A DNA stretch of 40,546 nucleotides from assembly GCA_036897485.1 (NCBI GenBank), contig JAYMTF010000305.1:1-40546 (forward strand). Direction: 5' to 3'. Each line of letters begins with the position of its first letter. The first letter of the stretch is position 1. The notes beneath the pieces were generated by a model that saw nothing but the letters and a program-made list of their open reading frames with translations, did no database searches and was not told the origin of the DNA. This DNA is from Pelargonium nanum. Its lineage: Eukaryota; Streptophyta; Magnoliopsida; Geraniales; Geraniaceae. The translations under genes were made by a program, and so were the position numbers. Below, in pieces: positions 9,327 through 21,255 of the stretch.

Positions 9327-12300
9327 CTAGCGAAATGTCGCACTTCTATTCCCAGTTGCTGGAAAAGCTTGTCGTCTTCTACCTTGTGGGAATTCACTCG
9401 AAACATCATCTTTCTCACCTCGACTGGCTGAACCTTTTTTCCTACCACCAGAATCAAGACGACTCCTTGCACCTCCATCAACCCCTGATCCCGACGACTT
9501 CTCTGCATCTCCAATTCTAACCTGTTTCCTAGCTGCTTCGTAATCAAACGGCTTCAGCTGCAAAAACCCACCTGATCCTTTAGATGCCTCAACCGCTCCT
9601 GTTTTCCTATTTTTATCAGACTGAAAGCACTCTTGGAAGCTTGACGACAATTCTGAGAGAGACATAGGCTCATCTTCTTTATCCAACTCTAAAGCACTAC
9701 CTTGGGGATCTTTCTTACCATCTTCCGTATTTGACGATTCATCCAACATAATAATCTCTTCCACATTGGTGCTGGCAACAGGCACGGAAGAAGGTTCTTC
9801 TGGATGGAAAATTTCAACAGCCCTAGGAGGTTCCTGAAGCGGTTTCAGCTGCTCCTCCCTGCCCGAAAATGAATGGAAGGGGAGATTCACTGAAGATCTT
9901 ATTTGCTCCAACTTGATCTCTTCCTTTTCCTAAACAATTGCCAAAAACAATAGACCCTCCACATCAGTTACTCTAGACAAATAAAACGCATCTATCACCT
10001 AACAACCAGGTATGGCAAGTAAGCAGTTCTAGGGAAAGTTGTATTACAATTCTATTTTAAGTGTTACTCCAGAAAAAGAGTCAAACGAAAAGTATCAGTT
10101 CCATACGAAGTGAAAGGACAGTGCAAAAATGATCTATATCTGGAAAATGTAAATAATGAACAACTGATAGCTTTTGACACCTCCAAAAGAAACGTAACGA
10201 GATAATATAATTAAATGAGTGTGATGTAGAAGACTCACTTTCTTGTCGGTGTCAAACTTTCTCTTCGAGGTAGCATTCCCAAGGAGTGCCCCAAAACCAC
10301 GATTTGGCTTCTTTAGCAACTGAACGGTTGCTCCAGTACCCTATCAAACAATAGAAAATATTTTAGACAGCATAACGAATAGGATAAAAGAATTCATGTA
10401 TAGAAAATATGAATCATCAACTACCTTCGATGAATGGAACAGACTAGCATTGTTGCTTCCATCATTACTCTGAACAGAACTTGTGAGTGCCCCACTGGGA
10501 AGTTCTGAAATACAATTACCAAGATCAATCTTAACTTGCCCATTTTCAACAGGTTGCACAGAAGAATCTCCTTTTCCATCTTTGACTTGTTCAATAGTGC
10601 TGCATCCAGGATCCAACTCTATCTCTCCACTTACTGCATCAGCATCATAAATGCTGTCTGTTCTCGACTGTGCAGAAGGATCATGAGGATCAACCTCAAA
10701 TCCATCATTAACAAGAGCATTTTCTTCTGATACCTACATGACAAAGACAGAATTGTTATCAATCGATGATATTCCATCTCCATAAACCCAAGCCCAATTG
10801 CCAATTTAGATACGATGATTATTTGATTGTCAAGTAACAATTAAAAACCATAACTCACAGATACCTTATCACTAGCATAATATGTTTCAAGTCAATACAA
10901 AAACACAAAAGGGCATGTGTGCAAAATGCTCGTGAATAATGTAAACTTCAACCATACATGATTTTGTGTGGCCTAAAAAAGTCAAAGAATACCTTAATGA
11001 ATAGATCTAATAATTCTTAATTAATATGTCTAACCAATTTATTGAAGTTGACATATTTAGCTAATTGAGAAACGTCGTATCTCTGTCCAACAAAGACCTA
11101 GCCCTTTTCTCAACCCATGAGCTTAAGGAAAAAACACCTAAAGAAAATATTTGGCCAATGAAAAGTGCATCTGCGACAATGATGTCCACCATGACGCACA
11201 GTAGCTAGTATCTACATTGGCCAATGAAAAGTGCATCTGCGACACTAATAAGTAGGATTGCTCTATGTATAGTTATTCTTAATGAAGGATGATACTAGCC
11301 AGCTGGACATTATAAAACTATTTACTGCTACCCATGCTCTATAAATATCATAATAAAAGTATTAGAAGTAATATCCTTCATATTATACGAAAAAATTGAT
11401 GAAAATGTAACCTAAACACTTTTGTAAAGAATACAAGCAAGCCCTTAATATGTCAGCTTAAGCAATTATATAGTCTCAAGCAGTTGCAATATATGTTTTT
11501 CATATCTAACAACAAATTTAATTAGAAAAAACAAGGACCATCCTGCGTACACCCATTTTGATAATTTGAGTGAGATAGCATCCCATGTATGCCTACAGGT
11601 CCCAGGAAATAGGTAGAGAGCAACATTTAGGCTATTAAAGAATCTGGAATGCAGAAAATTTGTATTTTGGCCATCATTACAACACATACAAGGGCTAACC
11701 TAATTGAAAGATGTATAACTTTAACACTTATTCTTAATAGCTTTTCTGCTTAAATATTACAATGTCTAAAAACTTTATATTGGATCAATGTATAGGTAAG
11801 TTTTAGTATGGGCTTGTTTCTCGGACAATTATCATGACACAAGACTGCCTTAACACTGATAAAAAGACATAAATTATGAGCAAAGTTATGCAGAACTAAA
11901 GGGTGAAATCAAGACAGACTCAGTCCTCAGTAACCTATATTATGAATGTTATATTTTTGCATATATATCCTTACTGTTTCCAGTTGTGCCTGCCTCAGAT
12001 GTTCAGCAGCAGCTTCAAATGCTGCACCATTTGCCATAGAATGCCTGATTATGCTAACAACAGAAGCAAGATTGCGTTCAATGTACGAATGCTTTGATTT
12101 CACTAATCGGCGTAACTTGTTTGTAGTACACGGCATCTGTTTGGCTTTAACAAAAGAAAATGGGAAATTATAAGCATGCATGTGAATGTGGATAAAAATA
12201 ACTTCTTATAGAATTGTAAACAGAACCCAATACCAATTTCAATTAGAGTTTTGTTTGGCAGTATGTATCCAGTACTTTCATCCTCTGCACGGGCAACAAC

Positions 12301-15300
12301 ATCTCGCCACTCACAGAGCCCCTGTAAGCCAATTAAGTAAAAACAACATAAGCAAATAAAACAGAACATTAAAGATATTGATCAAAGGGAAATGAGAAAC
12401 TTACTGCAACAACAGCAAGCTGCTGGGCATTGAGACCGGCCGTCTGCAACCTATATCAAAATAGCAAAACAGAATGGTTATCAAGATTTTCAGCAGATAA
12501 CGGCAAAGAAAATATCGGAGAAGGAAAAGAAGAACCATATTACATAGTTCAGGCAGACCAATTTGAACTAAGAAAGGAAGCGAGCAACAAACCCGTAAAT
12601 ATAGAGGAAAGAATTTTCTGTCAAAAGCTCTTTCTCATATAGCTGCATGCATAAATCAGAACTGCGCTTGTAGACCTGAAAGCAAGAAAAAAATATTGAT
12701 GAAGTTGGTGAAGTTGCATAATTAATAACAAACTACGGTACACAAAAAGCTGTATTAGTCACACTCAAGAGTGTTATTTTGTGAAAATGAAGAAACATAT
12801 CCTATAGAATATTACATTACAACTGAACAATATGATTCAAAATTCAAAATAACTTCCAATATGATTCAAAATTCAAAATAACTTTCAACTGGCACCTCAA
12901 ATTATTTTGCATGCAATTGACCCTACGGGCCCTAGCCCAAAGCAATGCACCATTCCCAACCCTAATACCCCTTCTTACACAATGTAATTCAAAGAGTTAT
13001 CCCCTAGGCTTAGACACAAATTACACCTAACCTCATATTCCAAGAAGAATAAAAACAATGAACACACTTTACTTTTTTTAGTTAAAATTACAATACTGGA
13101 GAAAAACAACTTTAAGCATAGTGATAACTTTAAATCTATGACATCAGCAAGCACAAGAAAGTAATGCTGCATGCACATGTAAACAAACATGGAGACACTG
13201 TTTCGTATTGACTAATGAACAAAAAGGACAGAGACCATGCAGCCTAGCAACAGAAAGGACAGAGACCATCCAGCAATGTTGAGAATTCTACAACACATTT
13301 TAATCATGCCGTCAAATGTACTTCAGTGGTTATAGTACCTTCTGTACTGATCTGTACATACATGAAATAAATGTACTTATTGAAAACAAATAGGGAAATT
13401 TTAATGATTCATGCAATTTATACCTCTAGTAAAGGAGAATCAGCATTTTCAGACTCTTTTGGCATTGAAAGCAACTCGACTCTCATTAAGTCATAGATAT
13501 ACAATAGATAATGTGTATCTTCTCTTGCATATCTGTCATCAAAAGAAAACTCTATGAGCACATAATGAAAGCTCAAGCACATTCTAGCATCTTCTACGAC
13601 ACTAGCAGATAAGTAATCAAGAGCATGCAGAACATTAGATATAGCATCAGAAAATAAAATAATTTACGAGCATACTGAGTAGACAAAAAAAAACATTTTT
13701 GAAAGAATCAGAAAAAGTAATTACAATATTCTATCTATGTCAACTGAAGTAACCAGTTCACATAATCAAAAGTCAAAACTAGCCCATGAGGAGAAAGCAG
13801 CAATATTCATTAGCGACATCACCAAAAAAAGGGATCGCCAATTCATGGAACAAAAAATAGATAACTCAGTGTACAAATTAAAATGAAGCATATTAAAAAA
13901 AAACAAATAAACAAAGGCATCTCCATAAAAAAACGTTGATATACTGCAAACAATGGCCCTTTTAGCCCCTTTATTGCAGATGTTGATTATGGAACTGTTA
14001 CAATTAAAGGTCTCTGAATTCTGATTGCTATAAATTCATTGTAATTGAATTCTTTAGTATTATATTATGACATCATGATAGAGGGCATTAAGACTTTTCA
14101 TTTCGTTTTCAAATCGTACCTGTTGATACTTCCGAATGGGAAACTTGTACATTCGAATAGTAAAGATAAACGCTTGTTGAAGGAGAAGATACAAATCTTA
14201 AGTCAGCATTACACTTAATCTCTACAGCGGGGTTGGTTTACAAGCAAACACGCAAGCAGAGGAAGAATTGGAAGAAAACCAGAAACGGAAAGAAATAGGA
14301 TTGAGTTCCCATGCATTACCTGACCATCTCATCAGGAAGAGGGCGTAATCTCCAGTCTGCATTCTGGTATCTGCAGGAAGTTTACTGTCAACCTTGAAGA
14401 TAACATTTCAAAATAAAATAATACATTTTAATACAAATAAAAGGCCTACTCTTTGTTAGCAGTAACTCCACAAAAATGATGTAGAAGGTACTCCAAACTA
14501 TTTCTCTCCAACTTCAACGCCCTTGAGGCCTGTGGATCAAAACAAAATAAATTCCTCCAAATTCAATAACATATCTATATACCCTAATACCAGAACAGAT
14601 ATTGCTATGGCATGTCAATAAAAATCAATAAGTAATGATGAGGTGAGATGATATGAAGTTATGAACTATTTCAAGGGAACTGCAAAGAGAACTTTACTGC
14701 CAAACCTTATTCTTTTTTCTTTTTTTTTTTTTTGAATGAGCCATACTTTTATCAAGATGTGCAAAAAAAATATAAAAAAATAATAATTGAGAGAAAAGAG
14801 GATGTCCATGACTTCTTCCAAATGAGAAGTGCCACGCTTCCTTGGAAATTTATGGAATTAGATTGATAGTAAGGGGGAAGAAGATAGGAATATAGGATCA
14901 GAAAGATTACACCAAAAAAAATATAACTGAGATTTTGGGAGATGAGACTCAACCAAGATCAAGTGCCAGAAAAAACATCTACATAGTTCACAAACTTAGA
15001 TATAGTAAACATCATCTATGTGGTAAAAACTTCTGAAAAGGTGACCAACATTCTTCGAGGACAGTTTCCTTGGTAACTGTTATACTAATAAAATAAAATA
15101 AAACAGACTAACATCAAGTAGTTCTTCACTTACAATTGGTAAAGTATCAGATGAAATAATAAGATAATGTTTCAACAAGTAGATTAGAAGGGATTTAGAG
15201 TAAAACACCTGTCCAGTGTCGAACATATTGCAAACATATATTCCAAAGTCCCGTTGAAGCCATATAATATCTCGATCCGCTCCATGCATAACCTAATTAT

Positions 15301-18300
15301 GTATATAAATATTATCACAACACGAAGTAGACATGTGACATAACCAAAATGTCAAGGTGCAAAAAATAAACCTTTTTCTTGGCAGGATCTTTGAAAACTT
15401 CCCTCAAATACGGGCCAACGTGAATGCGCAGCTTTAAAGTGTCCACAATAAAATCCTCAGTTCTAGTAGAAATTTGCATCAAGCAGGTCAATCCTTGAAA
15501 AGATCGATATTGATTATGTTCCAAATCAACCTGGAGAGTTGTAATAGTCAAAACGGGGCACAAAAAATACACACATACAAGAAAGATAACCATCATAGAA
15601 AATCAAATGAAATAAATCCCAACGAATAAATTGTCCATACAAGAGATATTATATAGAAATATTCCACCATGAATTGATGCATCTCCATACCTAAGACAGT
15701 TCTAGTTAAATCCATCTAACTAATTCCTACCATAAATCCACATCTCTTTAATCATTATCTTACTAATGTTTAGTCTGTTCAATATATCAAATGCATTGTC
15801 ATCACTTTCCAAATACTTCACTTTCAACGGCACCTTTTATCTTATGCCACATTTTATTTCTACCATTTTACTGGTATATCAAACATATCAATTCATACCC
15901 CTCACTTAACTCTTTCTCCTAAATTTCATCTTATCTGATATCTATCTACCTACCTTCACCAATATGCAACAGAATGGAAGGGAATCAACACCATCAGGAG
16001 CTACATCTAAGTTACAATATTATAAATTGACAACCATGGAGGCCAAATGGTATTTAGATAAAATCTAGTTTGGATGTCCTTTCAGGATAATCAGAATCTA
16101 CACCCAGAGAAGCTAAACATGTAGAATGAAAACAGTTGGCATGCCAAATTTATGTCATGATAAATAAAAGCATTATTAAATGAAATTTTCACTTTCTTGT
16201 AATCACAACAGTACGCATGTGATATAACAAAGAAACAGTCAATTCTTAAGATCAGGAAACTGCCTCATTGTGCACTATACATCTCCCAACCAGATTATTT
16301 TAGACCAACACATCTTATCAAATAATAGATTAATTAAAGAACATAATAAAATCCTAGGAAAATACCAAAATCAACTCAAGTAAGTTGATAAACAATCTAG
16401 CTACACAATTAAATATAGTAAATTTCAAGAATCCAAGACCATTATGTAAACATAAACTAACCATCATAGACAAGTCTTACCGCAAATTCGTTAACGCTAC
16501 GCAATTTAGCAGCCAACTCTTTCAAATCCTTGACCTCTTCAACAAGTTTAAATGGAGTACACTCTAACGAGGGTGGCTTCATTGGTTCAACATCCCGAAT
16601 ATCTTTATCAACAAAGTCCAACACAGACAGCTTCTCCTGTACACAGAAAAACATAGTAAGAAGATACATACATTTCCAATCACAAGAAATGGATAGTGTT
16701 ACAGAGATGCAATAAAAAGACAATTATAAGTTACAGTAATATATATGACATGAGATCAAAAAGTCAAACAAGAAACATATATTGAAACAAGGATGTGCAG
16801 AAAAGGGAAAGAACCTAATCATTTAAACACAGCTTAGATGTTACTGACCACTTGTATTCTCAAGCATGACATCAAAATAGTTATATAAACGGCGTGAGAA
16901 CTATGATAAAACATGATCAAAAGCAGTCACAGACGCTAGCAACATAAGCCCATCTAATATAAATGGCTCTGCTTCAATTATTCAACAAACGTGAAGTCAC
17001 AGTTTAGGAGATAGGCAATCAATTCTCTTCAGACAGTTAATATTCAGCAAAAGCAAACACCTATCTTAATTTGAAATTCTGTAACCTAGGCACCCATGTT
17101 GGTAGATAACCACATGGGCATGCAGAGTTTTAAAGAGCAGTAACGACCAGTCAAATAAAGGATAAGAGACAATCAACTGTAATTGCTTCCATGAAGTTTT
17201 GAATAGTTCTCGGTATATACAAGGAGCAAAATATTCTATCATTGTTATTTACTTAGCCTAAATAGGGCAAACATGATGAGTTGAATCAGTAAGGAACTTA
17301 GGCACCTCTTCGTCCCATAATTTGAAAATTCAAAGTCTCCCAGGGTTCTATGTGATGACCTCAGAATTCATAACAAATCAGAATCTCCATCATATAATTA
17401 TCGACTAGAAGAAATTGATGATTATTTACTCAATATTACATCATCGTTTTTCCTTTTCTTTTCTTTTTTTCTATTTGTCCATTTATTGGTCCGATATCAG
17501 TCTATTGCTTTTCTGCTATATTGGCATATTTATGTCTACTGCATATTATTAGGTTATGATAGACTCTGTCCATATACAATTAGCTATTTCAAGGGTATTA
17601 TGTTTTAAATGCATAGCAATATATGTGTGTGTGTGTGTTGTATAAGAAGAACAGGATAATTAAAGTGCTAATCAAATATTTTCCACCAAAAGAAAGGGAA
17701 ACTCCTCAATCTTCCGGCTTTCAACTAAACAAATATCAAAGTTTTAGGGTTTCCATCACCCCACCTAGTGCAACAAAACTCAATAGTGGCTCAACTTATT
17801 TGCATTACCCAAAAGGTTCTGCAAGGGCTAATGCTCTATGGAACGCTCGTGTGCCCATTATGATTGATGTATTTGGAAGGCTTGACAGCGAACACTACAT
17901 ATATGTTTACTCATATCAATAATTCACGTACATGATTCTATTGACAATGCACCATATTACAAAATCATAGGGACACAAGAGAAACAATCATAAAATTCAT
18001 ACCATAATCCAAAACAATAATTCTTTTGGTCAGAAAGTTCTCACCATATAATGATCATACAAAATCAGTATTATTTCACACATGATCAAATATTACAAAA
18101 ACAATGTAACCAAGTGAAAACAGAAACACAATTTCATCAAAAAGAATCAATCATTTCAGTAAACTAATGGGCAAATTCAATGGAGACTAACCAGCGGATG
18201 AATGAACCTCTGCTCATCCTCACTCCTCTGCAACCAAACATGATCAAATGGCTGGTTCGAATTGTTAACCAAAATATTGAACTCCTCTTGTGGCTTCCTT

Positions 18301-18869
18301 ATCGTTGGTATGTGGAATGGCACCTTGGGCTTCGCCCGGGTGGCCACCTTCACGGCAGACTCATCTCTCCCAGCAATCGCACCACTGGCCGCGACACTTC
18401 CGACTTGACTCACTCCTCTGTTCTTCTTTTTCCCGTACACAAGCTGAAAACCATCGTCCGATTCCATAACCGGAATCCCAGTCTCCTCCTCTTTCTTCCT
18501 CACCTTCAGGAACTCATCCGCCGACACATCAAACCGCTCAAACGCTTCGTCGTTCACATTCACAAGCCAATCGTAGCCGTCGTCGAGGTCGCCGCTCTCC
18601 GGAAACGCAATTTGTTTGCCCCAAATGTGCGAAGAGGAGCCGATAGCCCCGAGCATGGACTGCGATTCCTTGGCGATTTGTTGAATAGGAGCCTTGAATT
18701 CGTCGAAGTTGTAATAGAAATGGAAGTCCTTCTGGGAGGGGAAGGCGCGGGAGGAGGCAGAGAGCTTGGAGATGGAGGCAGAGGTTAGGGTTTGCAGGGA
18801 CGAGACCTTGTGAGCAGGAGATTGGTCAACGTTCATGGCTTCTTGTTGCTGTCGTTGGGGTTGGTTCAT
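9327..18869 (-). CDS. RRP6L2: RRP6-like exosome 3'-5' exoribonuclease (EXOSC10 homologue, RRP6L2 type)
   Basis: Fourteen minus-strand exons: 18869-18192, 16636-16481, 15530-15372, 15292-15209, 14529-14450, 14370-14320, 13532-13424, 12675-12593, 12450-12405, 12321-12234, 12144-11975, 10733-10425, 10340-10239, 9929-9327. They give 905 aa, all in frame with GT-AG splices. The product is a nuclear exosome-associated nuclease that trims rRNA precursors and degrades aberrant nuclear RNA. Exon 1 carries the PMC2NT-type N-terminus. The DEDD-Y catalytic set is complete: D280 and E282 in [12 protein letters not shown]339 in [11 protein letters not shown], and Y404 and D408 in [10 protein letters not shown]. 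An HRDC domain spans about residues 470-550. The C-terminal tail is long, basic and low in complexity, with [13 protein letters not shown] and [15 protein letters not shown] blocks. RRP6L2 is preferred over RRP6L1 from overall similarity; the cytoplasmic RRP6L3 does not fit. Intron 1 (1555 bp), intron 2 (950 bp) and intron 11 (1241 bp) contain no gene. Confidence 0.93.
11151..11244. repeat. 28-bp direct repeat in RRP6-like intron 11
   Basis: The words at 11151-11178 and 11217-11244 are identical over 28 bases (ttggccaatgaaaagtgcat, then ctgcgaca), offset 66 bp. This looks like a local duplication inside the intron. Confidence 0.85.
12828..12886. repeat. Two-copy tandem repeat, about 29 bp, in RRP6-like intron 7
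   Basis: A unit beginning caatatgattcaaaattcaa occurs at 12828-12856 and again at 12857-12886 with nearly full identity. It is a simple intronic tandem duplication. Confidence 0.85.
14720..14960 (-). mobile_element. Possible poly(A)-tailed retroposon 3' end in RRP6-like intron 4
   Basis: A run of 14 T at 14720-14733 is followed by sequence that reads on minus as GATAAAAGTATGGCTCATTC then A14, a form common at 3' ends of plant non-LTR elements. No protein fragment and no target-site duplication were found, and the upper boundary is a guess. Confidence 0.35.
17619..17639. repeat. Short (TG)n microsatellite in RRP6-like intron 1
   Basis: 'atatatgtgtgtgtgtgtg' is a simple dinucleotide repeat. 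It opens a 99-codon chance frame (17623-17922) that I do not regard as a gene. Confidence 0.8.
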
Positions 18870-18895
18870 GGCGGAGCAAGGATTTGGGAGAGAGG

Positions 18896-19049
18896 TTTAG
18901 GGTTAGGGTTTTAGGTCCCCATTGAAGAGGAGGAGGACAGGAATGTGTTGGAATTTGTTCTTTAAAAGAGCGAGTTTTGGGCCCTGCATTGAAGGGTTGT
19001 ACTCTGTGTACCTTTCTTTTTTAAGTGGGCTTGGTTCGTGTGTCACGTG
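18896..19049 (-). promoter_or_regulatory. Telo-box plus site II promoter of the RRP6-like gene
   Basis: On the gene strand a telo-box AAACCCTAA (plus 18903-18911) lies in a short telomere-like run at 18896-18911, 34-42 bp before the start codon. Site II motifs TGGGCC (plus 18978-18983) and TGGGCT (plus 19026-19031) and a G-box CACGTG (19044-19049) lie further up. Telo-box with site II is the known promoter pattern of plant ribosome-biogenesis and translation genes, which fits an rRNA-processing nuclease. Confidence 0.6.
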
Positions 19050-21255
19050 ACATGCGTGCCTGTAGAAATGCATGAAAATGTAGTAAATGTGATTGTTATT
19101 GTTTCTGATATTTATTGATCTGGAAAAGACTACACACAAGTGGAGTTTACATTATTACATTAAACTTCTCTTCATTAAGGCCAAATTAATTTCTTATTAA
19201 GATTTGTGTACACGCGTTCCACGGGAGTTAAATGTTAAACTCTTTTAGGTTGTCATAATTAATTAACATGTAATTAAGTTCAATACCAACCACAAAACGG
19301 AAGGGAGGGTGACACCAGTGCCTTTGGTTTGCTTATTTCAGATGTTTGTGAATTATCTGATTACTTTATTAAATATAGTTCTTCTTGGTTAATCGGTCTG
19401 CGAACTGGGTTGTCCATGTTTTAGCTAGGTTCTCGAAGTCTATGTCAAGAGTTTCAGCGTGAATTAACTTATCGGTCCCATCAGTTGTTGGGAATTTGTT
19501 AAACCTTGATTTGAATTAATAAAATCTTAACAACCACCAATATATAAAATCCATGGAACGCACGACGACTATTACACCCAACAATTATGCAATAATACGT
19601 AACTAATTAGTCATGTGAATATCATCAATGGAAGATTATAAATGTCTATCTCATTCTTATCACTAAATGTTTATGTGGTTAGTTGTTGGTAAGCAAAGTC
19701 TATTATGAGGCACACTTGCAATTTAGGTTTTACCTTATCAGGCACACTACTTGTAGGCACCAGGTGAGTCAGAGAGTTTTGGTATGCCATTTGAGCACTG
19801 CGGGGAGGATCAAACCCCTAAAAACTTATAACATGTTGAGTTGCGTCCTAGCGTTTGAGAAGGACAAGATGTCCTTATGGTCCTTTGGTGAAGCGGAGAA
19901 TTGTTTAGGTGATGTGACGAGCCAAGAGCTTGGAAATAACTCGATGAGAATTGGATACCTCATTATGTTTTATGAGTTTGGTGGCATTTCCTAGTGCCTT
20001 CGAAGTGACTCGATTGCGCTGAAATCGGTCGAACGACATTCAAGACCAAATCACCGTTTTTAGTTGCAACAAAGTGTTGCCCAAATGTGTAGGAAGCTAT
20101 TTATTGGGCGTAAGCTCATTGATCATGGTGCAAGTTTTGTAATCGTGGTTCATCTTTTTTTCCTTAAGAACGAGGCATTATTAAGCGGGTTGTGTTTGGA
20201 TCCATTTCTTCGGTCCATGCCGAATTATGCCCAGCCGTAGTTGGATAAGTAAAATATACTACAAGTGGTAAACGTAATTTTTGTGAACCACAAGGGTAGT
20301 CCAGGAACTGTACCTTCATTGAAACCCTAATTTCATCCTTTTTATCATCCTCTGTGTGCTTCCATCTTTATTCGCAAAGGTATCTTCCACTTTCATTCCC
20401 TTTACATTGGAGTCTTGGAGGAGCATTGAGAAGCTGAATGAGCTCAGAGACATGGTCTGGTTTATAATGTGAAGTTGCTGGCTACTACAAGTAGCCATGA
20501 GGTATGGAAATTACTACTTTCCTTATTTACTGTTGGAAGCAGAAGTAATAGTAATATAAATTTTAATGTTGAGATGCGTACGAGTTAAAGAACATCACGC
20601 AAGATATGAAAGAATATTTTGTATTGAGAAGATTAATCACAGTCTTGTTCAACCATCTCTCCATTCTCCTACAAATTCTTTCCAATCTTGCAGTGATGTT
20701 CTTTAGCTTGGATCCCATCTCAGCTTTAATGTTAACACTACTTCCAACTGTAAACAAGGAAGGAGAGTAAAAATTTCTTTGCCTTGTAACTCCTTGTGGT
20801 TGCACCAGCAACTTACTAGTTACAGCTAAACACAAACAAGCTAGTAAGCTACCATTAATGTCCATCAAATATGGAAGAAAAGAGCTACTCATGTTCAGTG
20901 TTGGTAAATTTTGAGTTTCAACTTATACATGTATTCATTGCAGATTTATCTTTATGAGGACCTTACATCATTTTGGCTTAGTGGGGCTTGAATTAAAGAA
21001 ACTTGACCTGTTTGAAGTATATGTAGGTACGAACCAGAAGGAGGAGATGAAACAGAAGCTGCATGCGGTGGCAAGGTACCTCGGAAGCTGAAATGCTTGA
21101 GAACTCAAACTTTTATTAGTGCCTATTTGGTTCTTTCATGCTTTTTATTGAATATTACATTGTATGATCAACCAGATTGCAGATGAAAATCAAAACCTTT
21201 GATGATTACCTTTTAACAAAAGCCGAGTTGCTTGCTAGGTGCCTAATTAAACTAG
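18916..21255. other. Intergenic region between the RRP6-like start and the DUF639 3' end
   Basis: The first 130 bp or so are the RRP6-like promoter. The rest has no gene I recognise. Open frames at 19683-19994 (plus, 103 codons), 20563-20892 (minus, 109 codons) and an open tail ending in TGA near 21090 (plus, ...QKEEMKQKLHAVARYLGS) match no family known to me. Sequence around 20320-20500 (gaaaccctaatttcatcc, then SWRSIEKLNELRDMVWF in one frame) has a gene-like look and could be a decayed gene fragment. Bases from about 21140 upward are DUF639 3' UTR. Confidence 0.5.
21144..21149 (-). terminator. Poly(A) signal AATAAA of the DUF639 gene
   Basis: TTTATT on plus reads AATAAA on minus, about 107 nt past the stop codon at 21256. 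Position and AT-rich context suit a plant poly(A) signal. Confidence 0.5.

Noticed and set aside
15690..15960. Possible transposon in RRP6-like intron 2
   Set aside because: The text looks somewhat repeat-like, but I found no ends, no duplication and no coding remnant.
17623..17922. 99-codon plus-strand frame in RRP6-like intron 1
   Set aside because: It starts in a (TG)n microsatellite, has no recognisable domain and lies within an intron of a minus-strand gene.
18180..18788. 202-codon plus-strand frame
   Set aside because: It lies antisense to RRP6-like exon 1, which has a full domain match and splices correctly. The frame is a shadow.
19683..19994. 103-codon plus-strand frame in intergenic DNA
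   Set aside because: No family recognised, no promoter or splice context. Probably chance or transposon debris.
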